A stretch of DNA of 64,000 nucleotides from Microbulbifer sp. YPW1 (GCF_013367775.1 NZ_CP055157.1:1715001-1779000); one strand, 5' to 3'; counted from the first letter of the stretch, positions 36,612-47,212 are shown. Numbers and translations: made by a program. Notes: generated by a model from the letters alone, not told the origin.

Positions 36612-37304
36612 ATGAGCAGGTGGATTGCACTTACCGCAGCGCTGCTGGCCGCAGCGGCGATGGCACAACAGGACTCGGCAGACAAAGATCGCGCCGCAGA
36701 CGGCAAGGGTGCAGACAGTGCGTCCGGTAGCAGCGTGTACCGTATCGTCGGGCCCGATGGGAGGGTGACATTCAGCGACTCCCCGCCCGCTGGGCAGAAA
36801 GCCGAGAAGATCAGGATCGGGCCCACCAATGTGCAGCCCATAGCGCCCCCCCTGCCGCTGCCCACACGCAAACTGTCGCCACGGGATCAAGACGACCGGG
36901 AGCGCCGCGGAAACGATCAGGGGCCGGTGAACTTCTCTATCGTTAGCCCTGCCAACGACGCCACCATTCCTCCGGGACAGCGATTTATCGTGTTACAGGT
37001 GGCGCTCAATCCCGTGCCGCGCGATGGCTACGCTTTCTATGCGGTGATCGATGGGCAGCGCTGGTCCGGTATGTCTTCCGGCACCAGCTTGGATATTTCC
37101 GCGCTGGAACGTGGTACACACACCGTGCAGGCGGTATTGCTTGGCGCCGGTGGGCAGCCACTGGCGCAGTCCCAAGCGATCCAGATCCATGTGAAGCGTC
37201 CAGGTGGGCAGGTACCCGATTACCCCGCCCAGCAGGCGCCGCAGATGCCGAAACTGCCGCAGGCGCCGGGTGTGGCCAAGCCGCCCAAGCCGAAGCCCCG
37301 TTGA
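36612..37304 (+). CDS. DUF4124 domain protein, exported
   Basis: 230-aa protein located between glnA and glnL, a position where DUF4124 proteins are often found in gammaproteobacteria. Signal peptide MSRWIALTAALLAAAAMA; DUF4124 core VYRIVGPDGRVTFSDSPPAG; then a second domain (about residues 104-195) with an Ig-like/bacterial fibronectin-type strand pattern, FSIVSPANDATIPP, and a Pro/Gln/Lys-rich C-terminal tail. Function unknown. It has its own weak ribosome site, and glnL transcription appears to start after it. Confidence 0.75.
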   Translation: MSRWIALTAALLAAAAMAQQDSADKDRAADGKGADSASGSSVYRIVGPDGRVTFSDSPPAGQKAEKIRIGPTNVQPIAPPLPLPTRKLSPRDQDDRERRGNDQGPVNFSIVSPANDATIPPGQRFIVLQVALNPVPRDGYAFYAVIDGQRWSGMSSGTSLDISALERGTHTVQAVLLGAGGQPLAQSQAIQIHVKRPGGQVPDYPAQQAPQMPKLPQAPGVAKPPKPKPR

Positions 37305-37462
37305 GCTGATCTCCTTCTCACCGCCCTCGCCCCCGTTGCGCCAAACTTGCGCACCGGGGCGCCTTCTCTCTCCTGGCCCTGAAGCCCCCTGTCGCTTCTC
37401 GTGCACGCCTGGCCGCCGAATTCTTCCCGTGCTCCGTTGTGAGCAGCAAAGTTGATCGTTTT

Positions 37463-37499
37463 TTGCTCTATGCACACATTTGGTGCATTATGGTGTGCA
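37463..37499 (+). promoter_or_regulatory. Predicted glnL-glnG promoter overlapped by NtrC-type palindromes
   Basis: Candidate -35 TTGCTC (37463-37468) and -10 CATTAT (37486-37491) with a 17-base spacer. TGCACACATTTGGTGCA (37471-37487), a near-perfect NtrC site, lies in the spacer, and TGCATTATGGTGTGCA (37484-37499) covers the -10. This is the E. coli glnLp pattern where NtrC represses. Confidence 0.7.
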
Positions 37500-37593
37500 G
37501 TCGCGCGCCGACACCCCTGAAACCTTCCCTCGTGCCCGGGTTTTTGCGCCATTTTGGTTTGCTTCTTGCACTGCCATTAAGCGAACCGGAGAT

Positions 37594-37683
37594 ATGAACA
37601 GAATCGGACCCCCGAATGCTCAAGGACCGTCAGTTACGCCTGCTTTTGGACAACCTCACCTCGGCCGTTTTGGTGCTCGATGA
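37594..37683 (+). other. Short ORF overlapping the glnL start
   Basis: A 29-codon frame (MNRIGPPNAQGPSVTP...) with GGAG 4 bases upstream runs across the glnL ATG at 37616, in a different frame. glnL itself has no Shine-Dalgarno. It could be a translation leader or chance; no family match. Confidence 0.25.
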
Positions 37684-38689
37684 GAACCTGTCCCTGTGCT
37701 ACCTCAACTCCGCCGCGGAAGATCTGGTGGCGGCGTCCAGTGCCCGCTCTATCGGGTTGCCCCTGGAAGAGGTAGTGCGCGAGTCCCGCGCTGCCCAGCA
37801 GGCCCTGCGCTCGGCGCTGGCGACCGGGGAAAAGTACACCGTGCGCCGCGCCCTGTGGCTGCTGCACAACCTGGAAGAATGCACCGTCGATTACTCGGTG
37901 ACCCCGCTCACCGATCTCGGGCTGTTGTTGCTGGAAGTGCAGTCCATGGATCGCCTGTTGCGCATCGCCCGCGAGGACGCGCTGATCTCCGCCCAGGAGA
38001 CTACCCGCAACCTGGTTCGGGGCATGGCACACGAAGTGAAAAATCCACTGGGCGGAATTCGCGGAGCGGCACAGTTGCTGCAAAGGGAACTGGTAGATCT
38101 GAACGACGAGGGTCTCGGTGAGTACACCCAGATCATCATTGAAGAAGCGGATCGCCTGCGCAATCTGGTGGACCGGATGCTGGGGCCGCGCCAGCCGGTG
38201 AAGCTGCTGCCGGTAAACGTGCACTCGATTACCGAGCGCGCCGCCCAGTTGATCGAAGCGGAGTGCGACGGAGCGCTGATCATCAAGCGGGATTACGACC
38301 CGTCGATACCGGATATTCCCGCAGACAGCGAGCAGTTGATCCAGGCGGTATTGAATATCGCGCGCAATGCGATGCAGGCCATCGCCGAAAGTATCGGGCT
38401 GGAAGCCGGCAGCCTGACGATCCGTACCCGGGTGCAGCGTCAGTTCACCATCGGCCGCAGGCACTGTCCGCTGGTTTGTCGAATCGACATCCTGGACAAC
38501 GGCCCGGGGATTCCGGAGGACATTCGCGAGCGTATTTTCTACCCGATGATTTCCGGGCGCGCCGAGGGTTCCGGGCTGGGCTTGTCCATTTCCCAGCACA
38601 TCATCAATCAGCACCGGGGGCTGATTAAATGCGAGAGCGAGCCGGGACAGACCGAATTCCAGATTTATTTGCCGCTGGCGAGTGAATAG
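37616..38689 (+). CDS. glnL: NtrB (GlnL), nitrogen regulation histidine kinase/phosphatase
   Basis: 357-aa cytoplasmic kinase that controls NtrC in response to PII. A PAS domain (about residues 8-110) is followed by HisKA with MAHEVKNPLGGIRG (His about 139) and an HATPase_c domain with an N-box LNIARNAMQAIAE and DNGPGIPEDI. No transmembrane segments, as usual for NtrB. It lacks a good ribosome binding site (see the short overlapping ORF at 37594). The stop is 63 bases before glnG. Confidence 0.97.
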   Translation: MLKDRQLRLLLDNLTSAVLVLDENLSLCYLNSAAEDLVAASSARSIGLPLEEVVRESRAAQQALRSALATGEKYTVRRALWLLHNLEECTVDYSVTPLTDLGLLLLEVQSMDRLLRIAREDALISAQETTRNLVRGMAHEVKNPLGGIRGAAQLLQRELVDLNDEGLGEYTQIIIEEADRLRNLVDRMLGPRQPVKLLPVNVHSITERAAQLIEAECDGALIIKRDYDPSIPDIPADSEQLIQAVLNIARNAMQAIAESIGLEAGSLTIRTRVQRQFTIGRRHCPLVCRIDILDNGPGIPEDIRERIFYPMISGRAEGSGLGLSISQHIINQHRGLIKCESEPGQTEFQIYLPLASE

Positions 38690-38752
38690 CCGCAGCGGAA
38701 TTGAAGACATTACAAATTATTCGAAAGTAAAAACGCAGGCCGGAAAATTATT

Positions 38753-40165
<1,413 letters not shown>

Positions 40166-40203
40166 ACGCGCACCCTCTCCACCTTCCCTGGTTTTTACTA
40201 CCC

Positions 40204-40236
40204 ACAACACCCGGCAATGCCGGGTGTTGTCGTTTT
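40204..40236 (+). terminator. Rho-independent terminator after glnG
   Basis: 12-bp perfect stem (40204-40215 with 40219-40230), 3-base loop, then CGTTTT. Confidence 0.88.
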
Positions 40237-40424
40237 AGATTTCCCATATCAGCAGGAACCGGTCGAAATAAGGCAAATATCTGCCGGAAGGGTACTGCCA
40301 GAAAAAGACCGGAAATTTGCGTCGGCGCGCGCCATGCTCTCTAATGCGCGCTTCTAAAATTACCTCAGTAATTCCTGAGTATTCCCGATGGCACTGCTGT
40401 CATCGTTTCCATAAGGGTTTTTCA

Positions 40425-40766
40425 ATGAGCGATCTCCCCAATTGTCCCCAGTGCCAGTCCAGTTACACCTACGAGGACCGCGACCTGTTTGTCTGTCCGG
40501 AATGTGGCCACGAGTGGTCTGCGGGGGAAACCGAGGCGGCATCCGATGGCGCACTGAAAATCAGCGACGCCAACGGCAACCCGCTGGCGGATGGCGATAC
40601 GGTAACCGTGATCAAGGACCTCAAGGTGAAAGGCTCGTCCTCGGTAGTGAAGGTCGGGACCAAGGTGAAGAATATTCGCCTGGTAGAGGGCGATCACGAT
40701 ATCGACTGCAAGATCGACGGTATCGGCCCGATGAAACTCAAGTCCGAGTTCGTGAAAAAGGCCTGA
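40425..40766 (+). CDS. yjdM: YjdM (PhnA-like) zinc-ribbon protein
   Basis: 113-aa protein. ATG 40425 gives a match to E. coli YjdM from residue 1; the longer upstream frame is not homologous. N-terminal zinc ribbon with CPQC and CPEC, and the C-terminal half contains [27 protein letters not shown] and [15 protein letters not shown], almost identical to E. coli. Formerly called PhnA, but phosphonoacetate hydrolase activity is not supported for this family. Molecular role unknown. Confidence 0.95.
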   Translation: MSDLPNCPQCQSSYTYEDRDLFVCPECGHEWSAGETEAASDGALKISDANGNPLADGDTVTVIKDLKVKGSSSVVKVGTKVKNIRLVEGDHDIDCKIDGIGPMKLKSEFVKKA

Positions 40767-40862
40767 TCGATCTGCAATTGACGCCGGAGGCATCCAGCCC
40801 CAGCTGCGTGGTCCAGTCGCGAAATCTGAGCCAAACTTGGGGGAAAGATTTCGAGGCTGGGC

Positions 40863-41681
40863 ATGATTGCTGACGAGCTGTTTCACTCCATTCCACTGGC
40901 GGCGATTTACATTTTTACCGTGCTACTGGTACTGGCCACCATGGGGCTGGGGTTTCACCTGGGGCACCGCTATATCCGCACGCGGGGTACCGAAAAGGAA
41001 CCCTCCATTGGCAGTGCGGTTACCGCCACCCTCGGCCTGTTGGCATTCCTGCTGGCGTTCACCTTCAATATGACCGCAAGTCGTTACAACGACCGCAAGG
41101 CGTTGCTACTCGACGAAGTGAATGCCATTCACACGGCCTACCTGCACGCGGATTTTCTCCAGCCAAAGTCGGCACGCAAGGCGCAGGTGCTGCTCGCCGA
41201 CTATGCGGAGTTGCGTGATTTTAATCCGCGGGTGGATGAAGTCACTCCGGAGGGGCTGGCGCAGAGTGTCGCCATCCAGGATCAGTTGTGGGCGCTGATC
41301 GATGAGCATATCGCGCAGGACCACAATGCCGGTTACCTGCGCCACTTTGTCGAGCCGGTGACCAACCTCATCAATTCCCACAACTCGCGCATCGTGGTCG
41401 GTCTCGAATACCGTATACCCGGCCCGATATGGATTGCTCTGTATATCCTTACCGGGCTGGCGATGCTGGCCATTGGATTCCAGTTCGGGGTCAGCCGCGG
41501 CGGCTCGATACAACTTGCCGTGACCCTCGGGCTCACCTTTGCCACGGTGATTCTGTTGATTGCGGACCTGGACCGGGCCACGGAAGGGGTGATCATTGTC
41601 GATCAGCGGCCGATGGCGGAGATGAGCCTGATCCTGGAAGCGTCGGAAGCCCGCCGCGCTAACTCGCCGGATCCACCGTAA
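40863..41681 (+). CDS. DUF4239-like membrane protein
   Basis: 272-aa integral membrane protein with about four transmembrane helices: two near the N-terminus (residues 12-32 and 50-68) and two near the C-terminus (about 188-205 and 215-233), separated by a soluble stretch of about 115 residues. LGLLAFLLAFTFNMTASRYNDRK, shown here in part, is the segment I associate with DUF4239/bestrophin-like proteins. A GAGG precedes the ATG. Ion-channel function has been suggested for relatives but is not shown. Convergent with the DUF3833 gene. Confidence 0.6.
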   Translation: MIADELFHSIPLAAIYIFTVLLVLATMGLGFHLGHRYIRTRGTEKEPSIGSAVTATLGLLAFLLAFTFNMTASRYNDRKALLLDEVNAIHTAYLHADFLQPKSARKAQVLLADYAELRDFNPRVDEVTPEGLAQSVAIQDQLWALIDEHIAQDHNAGYLRHFVEPVTNLINSHNSRIVVGLEYRIPGPIWIALYILTGLAMLAIGFQFGVSRGGSIQLAVTLGLTFATVILLIADLDRATEGVIIVDQRPMAEMSLILEASEARRANSPDPP

Positions 41682-41733
41682 AGCCGCTGAGCAAGAGGGG
41701 CAAGGATGTTTATCGCCGAGGGCTCAGGCAGGA

Positions 41734-42273
41734 TTATTTGACGATAGTGAGCTGAATTTCGCCCACATTGAAGCCCCATTTGCTGAGCTTGGACTCTGCA
41801 ACAAGCACGTTGGGTGCAACCAGGAACATCTGGTCGTCTACATTCACATTGATGGTGCGCCCCTTGTAGGGCACTTGCAGGATATATCGCATAAATACGG
41901 CGTTGCCAGCGACCGACATGATTGATGTACCAACGACGTCGCCGGCGGTGGCCGCATATTTGCGTATTGACTGTGTGTCAGAGTCTGCCGGTACCAGCTG
42001 CCAGGTTCGGTACTGGACTTCTCCGTCGTCAAACTCGAATTTTTCGCGCAACTGGCCGCGACCACTTTCCCAGCTACCGTCGATCTCGGCGACAAACCGC
42101 CGAGTCACATTGCCGCCGCGGTCTTTTACCAGTCCGTAGGCCTTCATGGGCCCGGAGAAAAACTCCTCGGCGACGAAGCGCGGGGTGTTGTCGGCGTAAT
42201 CCTCAACGCCTGGAGCGCTGCATGCGGAACAGAGAAACGCGACTACCAGTAACAGCAATAGGTTTTTTTTCAT
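41734..42273 (-). CDS. DUF3833 family lipoprotein
   Basis: 179-aa lipoprotein with signal peptide MKKNLLLLLVVAFLCSAC (lipobox). The mature part has a domain of DUF3833 type: YADNTPRFVAEEFFSGPMKAYG, shown here in part, GNVTRRFVAEIDGSW and FEFDDGE. DUF3833 members have a lipocalin/YceI-like all-beta pattern, suggesting binding of a hydrophobic ligand, but this is inference. Monocistronic and convergent with its neighbour. Confidence 0.82.
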   Translation of the reverse strand: MKKNLLLLLVVAFLCSACSAPGVEDYADNTPRFVAEEFFSGPMKAYGLVKDRGGNVTRRFVAEIDGSWESGRGQLREKFEFDDGEVQYRTWQLVPADSDTQSIRKYAATAGDVVGTSIMSVAGNAVFMRYILQVPYKGRTINVNVDDQMFLVAPNVLVAESKLSKWGFNVGEIQLTIVK

Positions 42274-42396
42274 GTTTCTTCCTGGCTAACCGGGTAAAGC
42301 AGAGTGTGTATTCTGTATTACGAGGTTTCACCGGGATTGGATGAATTCTCGTTGACGCGTTCTTCAAATAAGGCGAATACAGGCGGACACTCGAAT

Positions 42397-43530
42397 TTAT
42401 CTCTGTGAGTCAGAAGCGCCTGCTGCGTCCGCGTCGTCGAGCGATTCGTTCAAGGGCGAATCCAACCGCGACGGCACCAGCGGTTCATCGCCGCTGATAA
42501 ATTCGCGCATGAAAATTTCCCAGAAGGCCATGAACAGGGCGGCCAACAGGGGGCCGATGGCGAAGCCGCTGATGCCGAACATCAACAGGCCGCCGACGGT
42601 GGAAAACAGCACGATATAGTCCGGCAGTTTGGTGTCGCGACCCACCAGAATCGGCCGCAGGATATTGTCCACCAGGCTGATCACCAGAACCCCGTAGACC
42701 ATCAGCACCGTGGCCTTCACCGCATCGCCAGTGGCATAGAGGTAGAGACCGGCGGGGAACCAGATAATCGCAGCGCCCACCGCGGGCAGCAGCGACAGTA
42801 CCGTCATGACCACGCCCCACAGCAGCGGTGCAGGCAGATCCAGCACCCAGAAGATCAATCCACCGAGTGTGCCCTGGGTGACCGCCACCACCAGATTGCC
42901 TTTGATGGTTGCGCGGGTCACCTCAGCAAATTTTGCCAGCAGCAGTTTTTCCCGCTCGTCGCCCAGGGGCAGCGCGCGAATCAGCAGTGCGATCAGCGAG
43001 TTGCCATCGCGGATCAGGAAAAAGGTCAGGTATAGCATCAGGCCGAGGCTGACAAAAAAGTTCAGCGTATTCTGGCCGAGCGCCAGGGCATTCTTGGCGA
43101 TCAGGCTACCGGCGGTCATCAGTCCGCCGAGGAGTCGCTCCTTGATGCCGTCGAAGTCCATCCCGATCCGTTCCAGCGCCGCGTTGATACCGGGGAAGGC
43201 CGCGCGTATCTGCTCTACCTTGGCGCCGAGATTGATCTCGCCGGACTGCACTTTCTGGTACAGGTTGGCCACTTCACTGATAAACGAGCTGGCCACCAGC
43301 AGCACCGGGATCACCACCACCACGATACACAGCAGCAGCGTGGTCAGCGCGGTGAGGTTGGGCCATTTCGGAAAACGTTTCAGCAGGTAGCGGTACAGGG
43401 GGTGGAAAATCAGGGCCACCGCACAGGCCCAGAAAATGGCGGTGAAAAATGGCTTGAGCAGGAAACCAAAGGCAATGGTTACCAGCAGCAGCGTAAATAT
43501 AAACGAGCGTCTTTCCAGTCTTTCCTGCAC
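42397..43530 (-). CDS. AI-2E family transporter / PerM-like permease
   Basis: 377-aa membrane protein (GTG start, AGGGA 7 bases upstream) with about seven to eight transmembrane segments. The block ILRPILVGRDTKLPDYIVL, shown here, and TVGGLLMFGISGFAIGPLLAAL are typical of the AI-2E/PerM family. Substrates in this family are uncertain (autoinducer-2 export, Na+/H+ exchange); nothing here narrows that. A near-perfect palindrome at 43574-43597 lies in the gap upstream of its start. Confidence 0.92.
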   Translation of the reverse strand: MQERLERRSFIFTLLLVTIAFGFLLKPFFTAIFWACAVALIFHPLYRYLLKRFPKWPNLTALTTLLLCIVVVVIPVLLVASSFISEVANLYQKVQSGEINLGAKVEQIRAAFPGINAALERIGMDFDGIKERLLGGLMTAGSLIAKNALALGQNTLNFFVSLGLMLYLTFFLIRDGNSLIALLIRALPLGDEREKLLLAKFAEVTRATIKGNLVVAVTQGTLGGLIFWVLDLPAPLLWGVVMTVLSLLPAVGAAIIWFPAGLYLYATGDAVKATVLMVYGVLVISLVDNILRPILVGRDTKLPDYIVLFSTVGGLLMFGISGFAIGPLLAALFMAFWEIFMREFISGDEPLVPSRLDSPLNESLDDADAAGASDSQR

Positions 43531-43652
43531 CGGTCATCCCTGGCTGTAGTTATTCGATTTTAGTTATTCGGTTGTCTGCTGCACTTTAGTGCACAGACGA
43601 GGGCCGCGGGGCGGCCGGGGTCAGCAGGTATGAAAACAGATAGGCGGGGGCT

Positions 43653-44393
43653 TTACCAGCGGCGGTAACCGCAAGTGTCTACATGAAAGCGGATACCGCT
43701 GTAGATTCCCAGGCCCATGTTCCACTTGCGCCCGAATTTCCTGTGGATACGGCGCAACTTGGGCAGCAGCTGTTTGCGCGTATATTCGTCCTCGGGAATC
43801 ATGTCGAGGCCGCAGAAGTGCATATGTTTACTGGTGCGCGCGCCGCCGGCCTTGGCGTTGTAGCTGGAGGTGCGCCAGCCGGATAGCACGTGTACCGGGC
43901 CGATGGCGGGAATGATGTAATCCCGGAGTACCTTGAGGGTATCCACCATGGTTTCCCAGTTTTCCTCCGGAGGGATGGCAAACGGCGGCTCGCCGATTTT
44001 CTGCCAGTCGGTACCCTGGCGCATGAGCTCGTACGGCGGCACCACCTCTGCCACTTCGTTGATCTCCAGGAAGTGTTCCAGTTTTTCGAAATGCGCGCGG
44101 TGGTCGCCCTCATCGAGGAACTTTTCGAAGGCGATGGCGGTGGCCGCGGTGTAGCCCTTGATCTTGTATATTAGGGGCACGTCCGGATCGAGTACGTCTG
44201 GAACCGGCTCCGGTACCGGCTCGATATACTCCACCGGGCTGACAATACGCTCCGCCAGCTCGCGTACCTTTTCCACCGTCAGCACAATCAGTACCAGGCT
44301 GAATACCAGTACCAGGGCAATAATCCAGATGACGCGACGGCGCTCGATATGGATGTCGATAAATTCGTGATCGGGGGTTTCCTTGATATCCAT
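43653..44393 (-). CDS. Membrane-anchored M15-type peptidase, paralog A
   Basis: 246-aa protein (ATG 44393; a TTG start at 44411 is possible). One transmembrane helix near residues 25-42 precedes a periplasmic part with a predicted linker of about 100 residues. The C-terminal domain shows SGWRTSSYNAKAGGARTSKH, then HFCGLDMIP and FHVDTCGYRRW, giving the zinc-ligand pattern (S-K-H, D, H-x-D) of Peptidase_M15_3 / D-Ala-D-Ala carboxypeptidase-like domains. Peptidoglycan peptide cleavage is the likely role. It is the downstream paralog of the next gene, about 42 bases away. Confidence 0.75.
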   Translation of the reverse strand: MDIKETPDHEFIDIHIERRRVIWIIALVLVFSLVLIVLTVEKVRELAERIVSPVEYIEPVPEPVPDVLDPDVPLIYKIKGYTAATAIAFEKFLDEGDHRAHFEKLEHFLEINEVAEVVPPYELMRQGTDWQKIGEPPFAIPPEENWETMVDTLKVLRDYIIPAIGPVHVLSGWRTSSYNAKAGGARTSKHMHFCGLDMIPEDEYTRKQLLPKLRRIHRKFGRKWNMGLGIYSGIRFHVDTCGYRRW

Positions 44394-44435
44394 CGTGTAC
44401 TGCTCAATCAACTCCGGATAAATAATCGGCGCGGG

Positions 44436-45116
44436 TTACCAGCGGCGAAACCCGCAGGTGTCCACATGGAAGCGCACACCGCTATATATTCCCAGGCCCA
44501 TATGGCTGTCGGGGCCCAGGCGTGCGTGCAGGTTGCGCAACTCTTCGATCAGTTCCTTGCGACTGATGTTGGAGCGCGGTACCAGATCCAGGCCGCAAAA
44601 GGTCTTGTGCTTGCTCTTCTTGGAGCCGCCCGCCTTGCGGTTGTAGCCGTCGGTGCGGAAGGCAGAAACCACATCTACCGGGCCGATCGTCGGTACCAGC
44701 TCGTCGCGAATCAGTTTCAGGGTCGCGATCATGTTCGGCCAGTAATCCCGGGGCGGTATGGCAAACGGGGGCTCATTGATATCCAGCCAGTCGGAGCCCT
44801 GGCGCAGCAGGTTTTCCGGCGCGGTGGCATCGGCTACGCCGGCGTCCTGTAGAAAGCTGGTCAGTTGCCCAAATTCACGGCGGTTGCCGCGCTCACGCAG
44901 GAACTCGGTGAGGCTGGCATGGGTCGCCACCCGATAGCCCTTGAGCTCGATATAGGGCTTTTCCAGGGTTTTCACATACAGATACAACCACAGGATGAAC
45001 AGCAGCAAGAGCAGCAGGAGCGCGACACCCGCCACCACCCACCAGTTTGTCTGCTGGTTCTGGGGCAGATGGTCGTAGCGGCGTTTGAAGATGGAAAAAG
45101 GATTTCCCGACGGCAT
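44436..45116 (-). CDS. Membrane-anchored M15-type peptidase, paralog B
   Basis: 226-aa protein with one helix (about residues 26-47), followed by a region and C-terminal domain resembling paralog A: FRTDGYNRKAGGSKKSKH, KTFCGLDLVP and RFHVDTCGFRRW. The metal-ligand pattern is kept. The shared terminal FHVDTCG[YF]RRW indicates recent duplication while the membrane-proximal parts have diverged. Upstream gene of the pair and probably co-transcribed with A. Role inferred as cell wall remodelling. Confidence 0.75.
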   Translation of the reverse strand: MPSGNPFSIFKRRYDHLPQNQQTNWWVVAGVALLLLLLLFILWLYLYVKTLEKPYIELKGYRVATHASLTEFLRERGNRREFGQLTSFLQDAGVADATAPENLLRQGSDWLDINEPPFAIPPRDYWPNMIATLKLIRDELVPTIGPVDVVSAFRTDGYNRKAGGSKKSKHKTFCGLDLVPRSNISRKELIEELRNLHARLGPDSHMGLGIYSGVRFHVDTCGFRRW

Positions 45117-45243
45117 GTCCGCAGCCTGTGTACCCTTGAGTCGTTGAGATGCTGTGCCGCGTGTGAAAACGCGGGCCCTCTAAAGACTATAGCTGTCTGG
45201 CGCTGTCTGGCTGTGGGCGCTCGTGGGGACGGACTTCAGATAC

Positions 45244-45269
45244 AAAAAAGGCGGCCCGAAGGCCGCCTC
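45244..45269 (-). terminator. Terminator of pckA
   Basis: 7-bp GC stem with a TTCG tetraloop on the minus strand, followed by six T (+ strand A-run 45244-45249). Confidence 0.9.
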
Positions 45270-45306
45270 TGTGCGGTGGGGGTGCCACCACTGGGGAGTC
45301 AATGCA

Positions 45307-46854
45307 TCAGGCCTTGGGGCCCGCTGCCTTGATTTCGTCGCTGACTGCGAACTTCTCGATATTGTCGGCGAACAGTGCGGCCAGCTTGCTGGCAGCGGCG
45401 TCGTAGGCAGCGGAGTCGGCCCAGGCGTTGCGCGGGTTCAGGTAAGACTTGTCCACACCCGGTACTTCCAGCGGAATTTCCAGGTTCATGGTGTCCAGGT
45501 GCTCGGTACCGGCGTTCTCGAGGGCGCCGCTCTGGATCGCCGCGACCACCGCGCGGGTGACCGGGATCGGGAAACGCTTGCCTTTCTCACCGGAGCCGCC
45601 GGTCCAGCCGGTGTTGACCAGGTAGACCTTGGAGTCGAAGTCCTCGATACGCTTCATCAGCAGGTCCGCGTACTCGCGCGGAGCACGCGGCATGAACGGG
45701 GCACCGAAACAGGTGGAGAAGGTGGGGTGAATGCCCGCTTCTGCACCCAGCTCGGTGGAGCCCACGCGTGCGGTGTAACCGGACAGGAAGTGGTATGCGG
45801 CCGCTTCTTTGGACAGTACGGATACCGGGGGCAGTACGCCGGTCACATCACAGGTCAGGAAGATCACGTTCTTCGGCTCGCCGGCGCGGTTCTCCAGCTG
45901 GCGCATTTCCACGTGTTCCAGCGGGTAGGAACAGCGGCCGTTTTCGGTCAGGCTGGTGTCGTCGTAGTCGGGTACACCGGCTTCGTCGGTCACCACGTTC
46001 TCGACGATGGCGCCGAAGCGGATCGCGTCCCAGATCACCGGCTCGTTTTTCTGGCTCAGGTTGATGGTTTTGGCGTAGCAGCCGCCTTCCATATTGAACA
46101 CGCCGCCCTTGGCCCAGCCGTGCTCATCATCGCCGATAAGGTAGCGCTCCGGGTCTGCGGACAGGGTGGTTTTACCGGTGCCGGACAGGCCGAAGAACAG
46201 GCATACATCGCCGTCTTTGCCCACGTTGGCGGCACAGTGCATCGGCATCACGTCTTTTTCCGGCAGCAGGAAGTTCTGCACGGAGAACATGGCCTTTTTC
46301 ATCTCACCGGCGTAACGCATACCCGCCAGCAGCACTTTGCGCTGGGCGAAGTTGATGATCACACAGCCTTCTGAGTTGGTGCCGTCGCGGGACGGGTCGC
46401 ACTCGAAGTTGGCCGCGTGCAGGATGCGCCACTCTTCCTTGCCTTTCGGGTTGTACTTTTCGGCGCGGATAAACATGTTGCGGCCGAACAGGTTGTGCCA
46501 CGCAGTCTGCGTGGTGACTTTCACGGGAATATAGTGGTCTTCGTCCTGACCTACGTGCAGCTGCTGAACAAAGCTGTCGTGGCTCGCCACATAATCTTCA
46601 ACACGATTCCACAGCGCATCGAACTTTTCCGCGGGGAAAGGACGGTTCACGCTGCCCCACTCGATGCTGTCGGCGGTAGAGGGCTCTTCCACCACAAAAC
46701 GGTCAGCCGGGGAGCGGCCAGTGCGCGCGCCGGTCACGGCCAGCAGGGCTCCGGTGTGAGTGAGGTGGCCCTCACCGCGTTGCAGAGCTTGCTCTACCAG
46801 TTGAGCGGGCGCCAGGTTGGACAATACCTGCACTGTGTCGTCTTGCTGTGCCAT
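45307..46854 (-). CDS. pckA: Phosphoenolpyruvate carboxykinase (ATP)
   Basis: 515-aa enzyme catalysing oxaloacetate + ATP to PEP + CO2, the first step of gluconeogenesis. Start at 46854 is chosen by comparison with pseudomonad PckA; a start at 46869 is also possible. Motifs: [11 protein letters not shown], the kinase-1a P-loop [16 protein letters not shown], and [10 protein letters not shown]. Length is typical (about 513-540 aa). Upstream lies an AT-rich gap with several palindromes, suggesting carbon-source control. Its position by hslO resembles E. coli. Confidence 0.97.
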   Translation of the reverse strand: MAQQDDTVQVLSNLAPAQLVEQALQRGEGHLTHTGALLAVTGARTGRSPADRFVVEEPSTADSIEWGSVNRPFPAEKFDALWNRVEDYVASHDSFVQQLHVGQDEDHYIPVKVTTQTAWHNLFGRNMFIRAEKYNPKGKEEWRILHAANFECDPSRDGTNSEGCVIINFAQRKVLLAGMRYAGEMKKAMFSVQNFLLPEKDVMPMHCAANVGKDGDVCLFFGLSGTGKTTLSADPERYLIGDDEHGWAKGGVFNMEGGCYAKTINLSQKNEPVIWDAIRFGAIVENVVTDEAGVPDYDDTSLTENGRCSYPLEHVEMRQLENRAGEPKNVIFLTCDVTGVLPPVSVLSKEAAAYHFLSGYTARVGSTELGAEAGIHPTFSTCFGAPFMPRAPREYADLLMKRIEDFDSKVYLVNTGWTGGSGEKGKRFPIPVTRAVVAAIQSGALENAGTEHLDTMNLEIPLEVPGVDKSYLNPRNAWADSAAYDAAASKLAALFADNIEKFAVSDEIKAAGPKA

Positions 46855-46986
46855 TCGTTTATTACCCATGAAAGTTGTATCACTGAAATAAATAGTAGGG
46901 GGTGCCACCTGGGATTGCGATAAATGTTCGCGACTGATTACCGCGCCAGGCGGGCTGGCGGGCGCATTATGGCAAACTTCAAATTC

Positions 46987-47019
46987 TGATCACAGGAAAA
47001 TCTGTATAAATAGTGATCA
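46987..47019. promoter_or_regulatory. Inverted repeat in pckA upstream region
   Basis: TGATCAC (46987-46993) and GTGATCA (47013-47019) 19 bases apart. CRP-like half sites are suggested but the spacing is not that of a single CRP site. A minus-strand CATAAT at 46968-46963 is a possible pckA -10. Confidence 0.35.
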
Positions 47020-47070
47020 AAAACAGCGTTATCAGGGAAAAAAATCGCATTTTTTTATTTAAATTTATGA

Positions 47071-47129
47071 TGTAGTTTTTTTACTTCATAATTTTGGGGA
47101 ATATTGGGTGTTCTGTAGTTTTTACTACA
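47071..47129. promoter_or_regulatory. Two TGTAGT...ACT(A/T)CA palindromes upstream of pckA
   Basis: TGTAGT-T6-ACTTCA (47071-47088) and TGTAGT-T4-ACTACA (47114-47129). They resemble the HexR operator core (TGTAAT-N3-ATTACA), and HexR controls pckA in some relatives, but the spacers are longer and differ. The remaining bases of 46855-47212 show no gene. Confidence 0.35.
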
Positions 47130-47212
47130 GCCCCGCGCCCCGGGGAGACTGGGCCTGGGCGGCTTCCCCCCGCGGGGAGTGGCTGGGCAGGAAAGTTGGG
47201 GTGGCTGATACG

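Noticed and set aside
37634..38710. 358-codon frame on the minus strand
   Set aside because: Antisense to glnL, no motifs.
43574..43597. Near-palindrome containing TGCACT and AGTGCA as terminator
   Set aside because: No T-run and one unpaired base; listed only as a possible structure near the AI-2E gene start.
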